NCBI GenBank assembly: GCA_002529455.1
Contig: NYMS01000020.1
Span: forward strand, 180,983-244,982
Direction: 5' to 3'
Length of the DNA stretch: 64,000 nt
DNA from: Glycomyces fuscus
GTDB taxonomy: Bacteria; Actinomycetota; Actinomycetes; Streptosporangiales; Streptosporangiaceae
Position numbers and translations under genes: made by a program. The notes beneath the pieces are model-generated. The model saw only the letters and a program-made list of their open reading frames with translations, did not search any database and was not told the origin of the DNA. Positions 35,924 to 44,417 of the stretch are shown piece after piece (position 1 is the first letter of the stretch; each line of letters opens with the position of its first letter).

Positions 35924-36943
35924 GTGAACAGCCTCACCCCGCCCGACCGCCCGAGACTCCTCGTCCTCCACGGCGACGACCTCCCGCCCGGCCGCGAGCG
36001 GATGGACGACCATCCCCGGCTCGGCGAGGTCGTCTACGCCACCGCCGACGAGCTCCCCGCCAGGCTGCCGGGGACGCACGCGCTGCTGGTGTGGGACCTG
36101 TTCACCGAGGCGCTGGCCTCCGCCTGGCCCAAGGCCGACTCCCTGGCCTGGGTGCACGCCGCCACCGCCGGGGTGGACAACCTCATGTTCCCCGGCCTGG
36201 TCGAGAGCCCCGCCGTGGTCACCAACTCGCGCGGGGTCTTCGACGAGCCCATCGCCGAGTACGTGCTCGGCCAGATCATCATGTTCGCCAAGGGCTTCCA
36301 CCGGACCTGGGAGTACCAGCGCGAGCACCGCTGGGAGCACCGGGAGAGCGAGCGCGTGTCCGGCAGGCGGGTCCTCGTGGTCGGGACCGGCCCGATCGGC
36401 CGCCACATCGCCCGCAAGCTGACGGCCGTGGGGATGCGGGTGCGCGCCTCCGGCAGCCGCGCGCGCGGCGGCGACCCCGACTTCGGCACCGTGGTCGAGT
36501 CCAGCCTCGCCGAACGCGGCGCCGACGGGGCCCCGACCCTGTGCGGCGAGCTCCCCGAGGCGGACTACGTGGTGATCGCCGCCCCGCTCACCGACGCCAC
36601 CCGGGGGCTGGTCGACCGCCGCTTCCTGGGGCTGATGAAACCCACCGCGCGGCTGGTCAACGTGGCGCGCGGCCCCATCGTGGTCGAGGCCGACCTGGCC
36701 GCGGCCCTGGAGGACCGCGTCATCGACGGCGCCGCGCTGGACGTGTTCGAGGACGAGCCCCTCAAGGCGGTCTCCCCGCTGTGGGGGCTGCCCGGCTCGG
36801 TGGTCTCGCCGCACATGTCCGGCGACGTCGTCGGCTGGCGCGGTGACCTCATGGACCTGTTCCTCGACAACCTCGCCCGTTACCTGGACGGGCGGGAACT
36901 GCTCAACGTGGTCGACAAGAGCCGCGGCTACGTGCCCGGTTGA
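35924..36943 (+). CDS. D-isomer-specific 2-hydroxyacid dehydrogenase
   Basis: A 339-residue NAD-dependent dehydrogenase. The Rossmann motif is V-V-G-T-G-P-I-G-R-H near residue 146. Catalytic Arg is in N-V-A-R-G-P-I-V, Glu in D-V-F-E-D-E-P-L and His in S-P-H-M-S-G-D. The first half has the flavodoxin-like substrate domain of the family. It interconverts a 2-oxo acid and a D-2-hydroxy acid; the actual acid is not predictable. The GTG at 35924 is chosen because the longer frame would begin inside the operator. The amidase gene follows after 29 bases. Confidence 0.85.
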   Translation: MNSLTPPDRPRLLVLHGDDLPPGRERMDDHPRLGEVVYATADELPARLPGTHALLVWDLFTEALASAWPKADSLAWVHAATAGVDNLMFPGLVESPAVVTNSRGVFDEPIAEYVLGQIIMFAKGFHRTWEYQREHRWEHRESERVSGRRVLVVGTGPIGRHIARKLTAVGMRVRASGSRARGGDPDFGTVVESSLAERGADGAPTLCGELPEADYVVIAAPLTDATRGLVDRRFLGLMKPTARLVNVARGPIVVEADLAAALEDRVIDGAALDVFEDEPLKAVSPLWGLPGSVVSPHMSGDVVGWRGDLMDLFLDNLARYLDGRELLNVVDKSRGYVPG

Positions 36944-36972
36944 CCCCTGATGGCGTGACACGGGAGGCTGAA

Positions 36973-38487
36973 GTGACGATCCGTTCCGACCGGGCCGGTA
37001 CCGAGGACGCGGGCGCGGCCGTCGGCACGGCCGGGGGCGCCCCCGGGGCGGCCCCGGTTCCGCGGGCGCGCTCCGGCGGGCCCGCCGCACCGGCAGACCT
37101 GTCCGCCGAGCGGCTGCTCGCGGCCTACGCCGCCGGGGAGCTGTCCCCGGTGGAGGCCGTCGACTCCGTCCTGGAGCGCATCGAGCGGGACAACCCGGCG
37201 CTGAACGCGTTCTGCCTGGTGCGCCCGGACGAGGCCCGCGAGGCCGCCCGCGCCTCCACCGAGCGGTGGCGGCGCGGCGAGCCCTCCGGAACCCTGGACG
37301 GGGTGCCGGTCTCGGTCAAGGACGTCCACCTCACCCGGGGGTGGCCCACGCTGAAGGGGTCGGTCACCAGCTCCCAGGAGGGGCCCTGGGACGAGGACTC
37401 CCCGGCCGTGGCCCGGCTGCGGGAGAGCGGCGCGGTGTTCGTCGGCAAGACGACCACGCCCGAGCTGGCGTGGAAGGGCGTCACGGACGGCCCGCTCACC
37501 GGGGTCACCCGCAACCCGTGGGACCTGTCCACCACCGCGGGCGGCTCCAGCGGCGGGTCCGCGGCGGCCGTCGCGGCCGGGATGGGGCCGCTGTCCACCG
37601 GCACCGACGGGGGCGGCTCGATCCGCATCCCGGCCAGCTTCACCGGCGTCTGCGGGATCAAGCCCACGTGGGGTCTGGTGCCGCACTACCCGGCCAGCCC
37701 CTTCGGGTCGCTCGCGCACACCGGGCCGCTGGCCCGCACGGTGGGCGACATGGCGCTGATGCTGGAGGTCATGGCCCGGCCCGACGCGCGCGACTGGGCC
37801 GCGCTGGCGCCGCCCGCGCCCGGCCTCGGCGACGTGCGCCTGCGCACCGACGCCGAGGAGCTGGTGCGGGGTCTGCGGATCGCCTACAGCCCCACCCTGG
37901 GCGGCCTGGAGGTGGACCCCGAGGTGGCCGCGGCGGTCGCCGACGCGGTGGCCGTGTTCGAGGCGCTGGGCGCCCGGGTGGAGGAGGCCGACCCCGGCCT
38001 GCCCGACTCCCGGCAGGAGTTCCACGTGCTGTGGTACTCCGGGGCGGCCAAGGCCACGGACCGGCTCACGGACCGCCAGCGGGACCTGCTCGACCCCGGG
38101 CTCCGGGAGATCGTGGAGGAGGGGCTGACCTACTCGGCGCAGGACTACCTGACCGCGATGGCGCTGCGGATGGAGATGGGCGCCCGTATGGGCCGCTTCC
38201 ACGGCGAGTACGACCTGCTGCTCACCCCGTCGATGCCGATCACGGCGTTCGAGGCGGGGCTGGAGTCGCCGCCGCGGCTGGCGGGGGAGCGGTGGACCTC
38301 GTGGGCCGGGTTCAGCTACCCGTTCAACATGACCCAGCAGCCCGCGGCGAGCGTGCCGTGCGGGTTCACGGCGGCGGGACTGCCGGTGGGCCTCCAGGTG
38401 GTCGGCCCCCGGCACGCCGACGCCCGGGTGCTGGCGGCCTGCCGCGCGTTCGAGCTCGCCCGTCCCTGGGACGACCGGAGGCCGTGA
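36973..38487 (+). CDS. Amidase signature family hydrolase
   Basis: A 504-residue amidase. The Ser-cisSer-Lys triad is in V-S-V-K-D (Lys), [12 protein letters not shown] (cis-Ser) and [11 protein letters not shown] (nucleophile). The C-terminal [13 protein letters not shown] resembles GatA-like and other general amidases. The GTG at 36973 has GGGAGG five bases upstream and leaves a disordered, Gly/Ala-rich N-terminal tail of about 40 residues. It is probably co-transcribed with the dehydrogenase under GntR control and hydrolyses the amide substrate of this catabolic set. Confidence 0.87.
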   Translation: MTIRSDRAGTEDAGAAVGTAGGAPGAAPVPRARSGGPAAPADLSAERLLAAYAAGELSPVEAVDSVLERIERDNPALNAFCLVRPDEAREAARASTERWRRGEPSGTLDGVPVSVKDVHLTRGWPTLKGSVTSSQEGPWDEDSPAVARLRESGAVFVGKTTTPELAWKGVTDGPLTGVTRNPWDLSTTAGGSSGGSAAAVAAGMGPLSTGTDGGGSIRIPASFTGVCGIKPTWGLVPHYPASPFGSLAHTGPLARTVGDMALMLEVMARPDARDWAALAPPAPGLGDVRLRTDAEELVRGLRIAYSPTLGGLEVDPEVAAAVADAVAVFEALGARVEEADPGLPDSRQEFHVLWYSGAAKATDRLTDRQRDLLDPGLREIVEEGLTYSAQDYLTAMALRMEMGARMGRFHGEYDLLLTPSMPITAFEAGLESPPRLAGERWTSWAGFSYPFNMTQQPAASVPCGFTAAGLPVGLQVVGPRHADARVLAACRAFELARPWDDRRP

Positions 38488-38695
38488 ATTCGGATGTGTG
38501 CCGTGGCTCGTGGGAGCCACGCGCACACCCGCTGCTATCAGGTGCTTTGCTCCACGGATGAGGAGAATTGTCCGTTTGCAGGACCTTCGTCCGAGGAGTT
38601 CGGTGCCTAAGGGCCCGCGCGAGGTCCCCCACAGGTATTACCGTCTTCATCGGAGCGGTGTCTGATCGCGGTGACGCAGGGATGAGGATGGGCCG

Positions 38696-39367
38696 ATGCC
38701 GGGTGGTGGAGCCGAGGGCGTTCGCAAGCGGATCAGGGTGTTCCTGGTGGACGACCACGAGGTGGTCCGCCGCGGTGTGGCCGCCCTGTTGGAGACCGAG
38801 GAGGACATGACCGTCGTCGGCGAGGCCGGGACGGCCGAGCAGGCGCTGTCGCGGATCCCCGTGGTGCTGCCCGACGTCGCGGTCCTCGACGTGCGGCTGC
38901 CCGGCGGGTCGGGCGTGCAGGTGTGCCGGGAGATCCGTTCGGACCACCCCGAGATCGCCTGCCTGATGCTGACCTCGTTCGCCGACGAGGACGCCCTGTA
39001 CGACGCCGTCATGGCCGGGGCGGCCGGGTACGTGCTCAAGCAGATCCACGGGGCCGACCTCGTCGGGGCGGTGCGCACGGTCGCCTCGGGCGGTTCGCTG
39101 CTGGACTCGGGCAGCACCGGCGCGATGCTGGAGCGGCTGCGCGGCGCCCAGGCCGAGCCGGACCCGCTGGCCGAGCTGACCCCGCAGGAGCGGCAGATCC
39201 TCGACCTCATCGGCGAGGGGATGACCAACCGGCAGATCGGCGAGCGCCTGTACCTGGCGGAGAAGACCGTCAAGAACTACGTGTCCGCCCTGCTGTCCAA
39301 GCTGGACCTCAAACGCCGCACGCAGGCCGCCGTGCTCGTCGCCGAGCTGCGCGGCCGCCGCTACTGA
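38696..39367 (+). CDS. NarL/DevR-type response regulator
   Basis: A 223-residue response regulator. The receiver domain has the acidic pocket in V-D-D-H-E, the phospho-acceptor Asp in V-L-D-V-R-L-P-G-G and Lys in Y-V-L-K-Q. The output domain is a LuxR helix-turn-helix (L-T-P-Q-E-R-Q-I-L, then T-N-R-Q-I-G-E-R-L-Y-L-A-E-K-T-V-K-N-Y). It is convergent with a GAF-type histidine kinase gene 82 bases away, the probable partner. This pairing is typical of DevR/DevS-like systems. Confidence 0.88.
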   Translation: MPGGGAEGVRKRIRVFLVDDHEVVRRGVAALLETEEDMTVVGEAGTAEQALSRIPVVLPDVAVLDVRLPGGSGVQVCREIRSDHPEIACLMLTSFADEDALYDAVMAGAAGYVLKQIHGADLVGAVRTVASGGSLLDSGSTGAMLERLRGAQAEPDPLAELTPQERQILDLIGEGMTNRQIGERLYLAEKTVKNYVSALLSKLDLKRRTQAAVLVAELRGRRY

Positions 39368-39449
39368 CCCCGCCGGTCCGGTGCCCCTCGCGGGTCCCGG
39401 GCCCCTCCCGGCAGGGGTACCCGGGGCCCGGGGCCGCGTCCCCGGCCCC

Positions 39450-41195
39450 TCAGAAGCTGTCCGGGGGCGGCACGGCGTCGTCGCGCAGGGGCACCCGCCA
39501 CACCAGCACCGTGCCCCCGCCCTCGCTCCCGCGCGCGGTGAAACCGCCGCCCAGCGACTGGGCCCGCTGCTCCAGGTTGCGCAGACCGCTGCGCCGCCCC
39601 TGTTCGGGCAGGCCCACGCCGTTGTCGGTCACCGTCAGGGTGAGGGTGGCCGGGCGCCCGGTGACCGCGGTCTCCTCCACCGCCACCGACACGTGCACCT
39701 CCGTCGCGTGCGCGTGCCGCGCCACGTTGGTCAGCCCCTCGCCGAGCACCGCGAGCAGCTGCTCGCCGATGTCGTCGGGCACGGACGCGTCGATCGGCCC
39801 GTCCAGGCTCACCCCGGGATGGCACCCCAGGCTGTGCGCGGTGTTCTCGGCCAGCCTCAGGATGCGCCCGCGCAGCGACGTGTCCCTGCGGCTCGGCGGG
39901 TTCTGGAGCGCGAAGATCGTCGAGCGGATCTCCCGGATGGTGCCGTCGAGCTCGTCGATGGTCCGCTGCACCCGCTCCTCGGCCTCGGGCGAGGTGATCA
40001 GCCGCATCGTGCTCATCAGCGTCATCGCCGACGCGAACAGGCGCTGGATCACCACGTCGTGCAGGTCCTTGGCGATCCGGTCGCGCTCCTCCAGCACCAC
40101 CAGGCGCTCGGTGTCGCGCCGCGCCTCGGCCAGTTCGAGGGCCACCGCGGCCTGCACCGAGAACCCGTGCAGCATGCGGCGTATCGCCGCGGTGAACGGG
40201 GCCCGGTCGGACAGCTTGCCCAGGAGCAGCACCCCGCGCGTGTTCCCCGGCGTGCCCAGGGGCACCAGCAGGCCCGACCCGTAGCCGCGGTGGGTGAGCA
40301 TGGGGCAGTTCGCCCGGCTCAGGTCGGGGACGCTCGCGGCCTTCCCCGACTCGTACACCCACCCGCACGTGGAGTCGTGGATCTCCACCGGGGTCCCCAG
40401 GATCTCCTGGGCGATGGGCCCGTCCGCGATCTCCGCGAACAGGTGGCCCCGGGCGCGCGGGTCGGGGAGCATGACCACGGCCGTGTCCGCGCCGCCGATC
40501 TCGCGGGCCTGAGCGGCCATGTGGGCGAGCACGTCGGAGGTGTCGGCGCCCGACAGCAGGCGGGTGGTGACCTCGGTGGACGCGGCCAGCCACCGCTCGC
40601 GCAGCCGGGCCTCCTCGTACAGGCGCGCGTTCTCGATGGCCACGCCGGCCGCGGTGGCCAGCGCGGTCACCACCGCCTCGTCCTCCTCGTCGAACTCCGC
40701 GCCCCCGGACTTCTCGGTGAGGTAGAGGTTGCCGAAGACCTCGTTGCGCACCTGGATGGGGACGCCGAGGAAGCTGCCCATGTGCGGGTGGCCCTCGGGG
40801 AAGCCCTCGAAGTCGGGGTGGTCGCGCAGGTCGGCCAGGCGCAGCGACGTGCGCTCGTTCAGGGGCACGCCCAGGACGCCCTTGCCGTGGGGGAAGCTGC
40901 TGATGCGCCTGGCCTGCTCCTCGCTCAGGCCCACGGGGATGAACTCGCTGAAGCTCCCGTCCTCGTCCATCACGCCCAGGCCCGCGTACCGGGCGTCGGT
41001 CAGCTGCGCCGCCGCCTCCGTCAGTCTGCGCAGCACGGTCGCCAGGTCCAGGTCACCGCCGATGGCCAGGACGGCCCGGAGCAGCGAGTGCACCCGGCCG
41101 TGCGCGGACATGCGCGAGCCCAGCGAGTGCACCTCGTTCAGCAGTTCGTCCACGCTCTTGGGGGACAGGGAGGAACTCTGGGGGATCTCAGTCAT
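39450..41195 (-). CDS. DevS-like sensor histidine kinase with two GAF domains
   Basis: A 581-residue soluble kinase. Two GAF domains occupy about residues 50 to 200 and 215 to 360; the first contains G-S-F-L-G-V-P-I-Q-V-R. The HisKA_3 phospho-acceptor His is in I-A-K-D-L-H-D-V-V-I-Q-R-L. The ATPase lobe has G-E-G-L-T-N-V-A-R-H-A and D-N-G-V-G-L-P. There are no membrane segments. DevS/DosS relatives sense redox or gas through haem in the first GAF domain, but haem ligation here cannot be judged by eye. The ATG at 41195 is chosen over an upstream frame of poor composition. Confidence 0.85.
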   Translation of the reverse strand: MTEIPQSSSLSPKSVDELLNEVHSLGSRMSAHGRVHSLLRAVLAIGGDLDLATVLRRLTEAAAQLTDARYAGLGVMDEDGSFSEFIPVGLSEEQARRISSFPHGKGVLGVPLNERTSLRLADLRDHPDFEGFPEGHPHMGSFLGVPIQVRNEVFGNLYLTEKSGGAEFDEEDEAVVTALATAAGVAIENARLYEEARLRERWLAASTEVTTRLLSGADTSDVLAHMAAQAREIGGADTAVVMLPDPRARGHLFAEIADGPIAQEILGTPVEIHDSTCGWVYESGKAASVPDLSRANCPMLTHRGYGSGLLVPLGTPGNTRGVLLLGKLSDRAPFTAAIRRMLHGFSVQAAVALELAEARRDTERLVVLEERDRIAKDLHDVVIQRLFASAMTLMSTMRLITSPEAEERVQRTIDELDGTIREIRSTIFALQNPPSRRDTSLRGRILRLAENTAHSLGCHPGVSLDGPIDASVPDDIGEQLLAVLGEGLTNVARHAHATEVHVSVAVEETAVTGRPATLTLTVTDNGVGLPEQGRRSGLRNLEQRAQSLGGGFTARGSEGGGTVLVWRVPLRDDAVPPPDSF

Positions 41196-41509
41196 GTGTC
41201 TGTCAACCTCCGCAGAGCCGGTCGGCGGTATGGCAATGCGCGTTTTCCTCGGGCGTAATAGTTGAATTGTCGTTGGTTTTTCCCCGGTTTGCCACATCTT
41301 GCTGTTCAGGAACCGGTTCCGGATGGGCGGGAATTCCTGTGGATTCGGGGTTCCGGTCGTCTAATTCATGCTAACGTCGCGATCAGCGGACGCGCGGAGG
41401 CCCTTGTGACCTCCCGCCCCACGGCTGGAGTGCGCCGCCCCGCGCGGCGCCACCGGCCCCGACCGCCCCCGCGTGTCGGCCCGAACCCCACGGTGGAGAG
41501 GAACCCCCG
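41196..41509. other. Divergent promoter region
   Basis: This lies between the sensor kinase gene and a secreted-protein gene. It is AT-richer around 41230 to 41370 than its surroundings, consistent with promoters in both directions. No specific operator or RNA was recognised. Confidence 0.4.
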
Positions 41510-42523
41510 GTGTCTGGAGTCCACGGTCTCACGAGCGCCCCCGGCGCTCGTTTCGCCGTGCTCCCCGCGCCGGTGCGGCGGGCGCTGCTGCTCGCCGCCC
41601 TGCTCTGCGGCCTGCTGGCCGCCGCGTGGCTGACGGCCTCCGACCCCGTGCGGGCGGACGAGCGGGGGGCGACCGTCCCCCTCGTACACCAGGCCGCCTC
41701 CGTCGCCGGATCCGGTCGCGCTCCCGCGGCCCAGGCCGTCACGGAGCGGCCGGAGGCGGCGCAGGCCGCTCCCGGCCGGAACGGCTCGGGCCAGAACGGA
41801 TCGGGCCGGGCCGACACGGCGCGGACGGACACCACACGGGACGGCAACGGCCGCCCCGCCTCCGGGGAGCGGCCGGGCGCCGCTCCCGCGTCCGCCGGGT
41901 CCTCGGTCTCCAGGGCCGCCGGGGTGGACGCCCCCCTGGTCGACACCGTGTCCGAGGTCGGGGAGAACACCACGCGGCTGGTCCTGGACGGGCCCGCCCG
42001 CGGCTCCCAGGGCAAGGGGCCCGAGGCCTCCGGCGCGGCCCGGCAGGTCCGCGACACCGTGCACGGGGTGACCGAGCCCGTCGAGGACCGCCTCGGCGGG
42101 GGCGACGCCTCCGACGCGGAGCCGGGGGCGGAGGAGCCCTCCGAGGCCCCGGCCGACACGGACGGGCGCACCGCAGCCGCGCACGAGGGCGCCACGGCGC
42201 CGACCGCACCGCTCCACACCGTCGCGGACCTCGGCCCGGCCGACGCCCCGGTCACCGCGGACGCCGTGCGGCGCTCCGCCGACCCGGACGCGGAGAACGC
42301 GCCCGCGCGGCTGGCCTCCGAGCCCGTCGCCGCCCCCTCCGGGGCGAACGGCTCCTCCTCCGGTCCCGCCCAGGGCGCTCCCGGCGGTGTCCCCGCCGTC
42401 GCGGGCTACCTGTCCACCACCGGCGCCCCGGCGCCGGCACCCGGCCGGCTCCAGGCCGCCCGGCACGTCCTGCTCGCGGTTCCCGCCGAGTCCGCGGACG
42501 AGCCGACCTTCTCGCCCGACTAG
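41510..42523 (+). CDS. Secreted or membrane-anchored low-complexity protein
   Basis: A 337-residue protein of unknown function. One hydrophobic segment (A-L-L-L-A-A-L-L-C-G-L-L-A-A-A-W-L) near residues 24 to 42 is an export signal or membrane anchor. The rest is disordered and rich in Ala, Pro, Gly, Thr, Asp and Glu, with no recognised domain. The GTG at 41510 has GAGAGG upstream. Together with the next gene it may encode an envelope-associated pair. Codon composition is normal for the region, so it is probably a real gene despite low complexity. Confidence 0.55.
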   Translation: MSGVHGLTSAPGARFAVLPAPVRRALLLAALLCGLLAAAWLTASDPVRADERGATVPLVHQAASVAGSGRAPAAQAVTERPEAAQAAPGRNGSGQNGSGRADTARTDTTRDGNGRPASGERPGAAPASAGSSVSRAAGVDAPLVDTVSEVGENTTRLVLDGPARGSQGKGPEASGAARQVRDTVHGVTEPVEDRLGGGDASDAEPGAEEPSEAPADTDGRTAAAHEGATAPTAPLHTVADLGPADAPVTADAVRRSADPDAENAPARLASEPVAAPSGANGSSSGPAQGAPGGVPAVAGYLSTTGAPAPAPGRLQAARHVLLAVPAESADEPTFSPD

Positions 42524-42872
42524 CGGGCCCTCTCAGTCGGTCGCCCAGCGACCCTTCCTGGCACGCCCTTCCCAGACCCGGCACGCCCGCCACCGATCAC
42601 GGCGGGTGAGGGACCGGATTCCCCTGGGGGTTGACGTGAGCCGCGCACCCCGACGGCGAGGTTCACGTCAGTCAGTGGCCAGCCAGACCCACGACTGATG
42701 ACCGGTCGAGCCCCACCGCTCCCTCCAGGCGCGGCAGGCTCTCCCACCGGAAAGCCCGGACCCGAACGGAACCCTCCCCCCGGCCAGGGGAGCGGAGCCG
42801 TCGGACGGCGGGAAGCGCACCGACCGCCGTCCACGCGACAGCCACAGACCACACTCCGGAAGGACACACGAC
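42524..42872. other. Intergenic region between two secreted-protein genes
   Basis: It contains a TGACGTGA/TCACGTCA inverted repeat around 42634 to 42670, either a terminator for the upstream gene or an operator, and a ribosome-binding site for the downstream gene. No further gene is supported. Confidence 0.4.
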
Positions 42873-44048
42873 ATGTTCCACACCGCCCGTACCTCTGCCA
42901 GGACCCTGCTGGTGGCCGCCAGCACCGCGGGTTTCGTCGCCCTCGGCGCCGGGATCGCCGGGGCGAGCGCCCTCGGCGGCGTCACGGACGGGCTCGCGCT
43001 GAACGACCTGGGCAGCCAGGTTCCGGCGCCGCTGACGGAGGGCGTCTCCACGCCGCTGGGCGGGCTGGTCAAGGTCGAGCCCGGCCAGATCTCCGCCCAG
43101 CCGGACGTGCGGCACCAGTCCGTCCCGGAGCAGGCCCTCAGCCAGGTCTCCGGAAACGCCGTCTCCACCGACACCCCGATCCGGACGGGTGAGGAGAACG
43201 CCACCAACGTCGGTCCGCTGGACCTGGACGCCGTCGGCGGGACCCTGCCCCTGTCGGGCGCCGCGAGCCCGGTGTCGGAGGACCCGCTGGCCAAGCTGCT
43301 CGGCGGGACCGGCCTGCTCGGCGGGACCGGCCTGGACACCGGTGGCAGCACGCTGCCGCTGAGCCACGCCTCCGCGGAGCCGCTCGCCGCGAGCCCGGTG
43401 TCGGGCGACCCGCTGTCCGGCCTGCTGGGCGGCTCCACGGCGCTGGGCGGTTCGGACGTCCTGGGCCGTCTGATCGGCGGCGCGGGCGGCGGCACCCTGC
43501 CGCTGTCGCACCAGGAGCCGTCCCTGCCCCTCCAGAACACCACGGAGAGGGTCGGCACCGGCATCGACCGGCTGGGCTCGTCGGTCGAGCAGGGCACGCA
43601 CGAGGTCGGCGGCGACCTGAACGGCCTCGACGCCACCCTGCCCGCGTCCGGTGACGTCCTGCCCCTGGCCGCGGCGGCGGACACCCCCGTCGCCCCCGTC
43701 AACGGCCAGAACACCGACCTGACCGGCGGCACCGCCGACCTGGTCTCCGACCTGGTGCTGTCCGACGACGTGACGCTGCCCATGGCCGCGGGCGCCTCCC
43801 CGCTGCCCGAGACCGTCGCCGACGTCCCGGCCGACCTGCTGCCCGTGCCCGAGGGCACCCTGCCCATGGCCGCTCCCGAGGTCTCGGACGTCACCGACCT
43901 CGCCGTCGACACCGTCCGCACGACGGAGCTGAACCCCGCCGGCGACTTCGTGGGCAACGACCTGGTGGGCGTGGACGGCATGCCCGACCTGGGCCAGCCC
44001 GCGGTGGACACCAGCCGGCTGAACCTGGTGCCCGACAGCATCGTCTGA
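42873..44048 (+). CDS. Secreted protein with TLPLS/TLPMA-type repeats
   Basis: A 391-residue exported protein. A signal peptide (L-L-V-A-A-S-T-A-G-F-V-A-L-G-A-G-I-A-G-A-S) is followed by a mature part with recurrent short motifs: G-G-T-L-P-L-S, S-T-L-P-L-S-H, G-T-L-P-L-S-H, V-T-L-P-M-A and G-T-L-P-M-A at irregular intervals, plus duplicated L-L-G-G-T-G-L and A-S-P-V-S-x-D-P-L. No enzyme motif or sortase signal is present. The repeats suggest a structural or surface-active role in the cell envelope or aerial growth, by analogy only. A strong hairpin terminator follows. Confidence 0.7.
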   Translation: MFHTARTSARTLLVAASTAGFVALGAGIAGASALGGVTDGLALNDLGSQVPAPLTEGVSTPLGGLVKVEPGQISAQPDVRHQSVPEQALSQVSGNAVSTDTPIRTGEENATNVGPLDLDAVGGTLPLSGAASPVSEDPLAKLLGGTGLLGGTGLDTGGSTLPLSHASAEPLAASPVSGDPLSGLLGGSTALGGSDVLGRLIGGAGGGTLPLSHQEPSLPLQNTTERVGTGIDRLGSSVEQGTHEVGGDLNGLDATLPASGDVLPLAAAADTPVAPVNGQNTDLTGGTADLVSDLVLSDDVTLPMAAGASPLPETVADVPADLLPVPEGTLPMAAPEVSDVTDLAVDTVRTTELNPAGDFVGNDLVGVDGMPDLGQPAVDTSRLNLVPDSIV

Positions 44049-44060
44049 CCTCCCTGGAAC

Positions 44061-44088
44061 GTGCGCCCGCCGGTCGTGGCGGGCGCAC
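44061..44088 (+). terminator. Hairpin after the repeat protein gene
   Basis: GTGCGCCCGCC and GGCGGGCGCAC, perfect 11-base arms around a six-base loop, lie 13 bases after the stop codon. No U-tract follows, as is usual for actinomycete terminators. Confidence 0.7.
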
Positions 44089-44417
44089 GAGCCTCGGGCG
44101 GCGAGCGGGACCCCCTCCGCTGAGGGGCGCCGAACGGAACTGTGGGGGTTCCAGGCGCGTACCGGCGGGGGAGGAGTCTCCGCCGCCCGAGGCCCAACCG
44201 CGGTTCCGGGCCGGGGGAGACCGGGACCGCGGTTCTCCCGTGCCCGGAGTCCCCGGGAACACGGAGGGGCCCCGGGGCGGGTACGGAGGGCCGTACCCGC
44301 CCCGGGGCCCCGGTGTCCGCGGAAGGCCTCGGAAAAGCCGCAGAGGATCCCAGAAGACACCAGAAGGCCCCCGGCGCACCCTGAGGGGCCGGAGGGCCGG
44401 GGGCCTCTCCGGGAGCC
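44089..44417. other. Convergent intergenic region with a long perfect hairpin
   Basis: At 44266 to 44311, two perfectly complementary 21-base arms enclose the loop AGGG. The hairpin sits between convergent genes and can serve as a bidirectional terminator. No gene is supported here. Confidence 0.6.
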
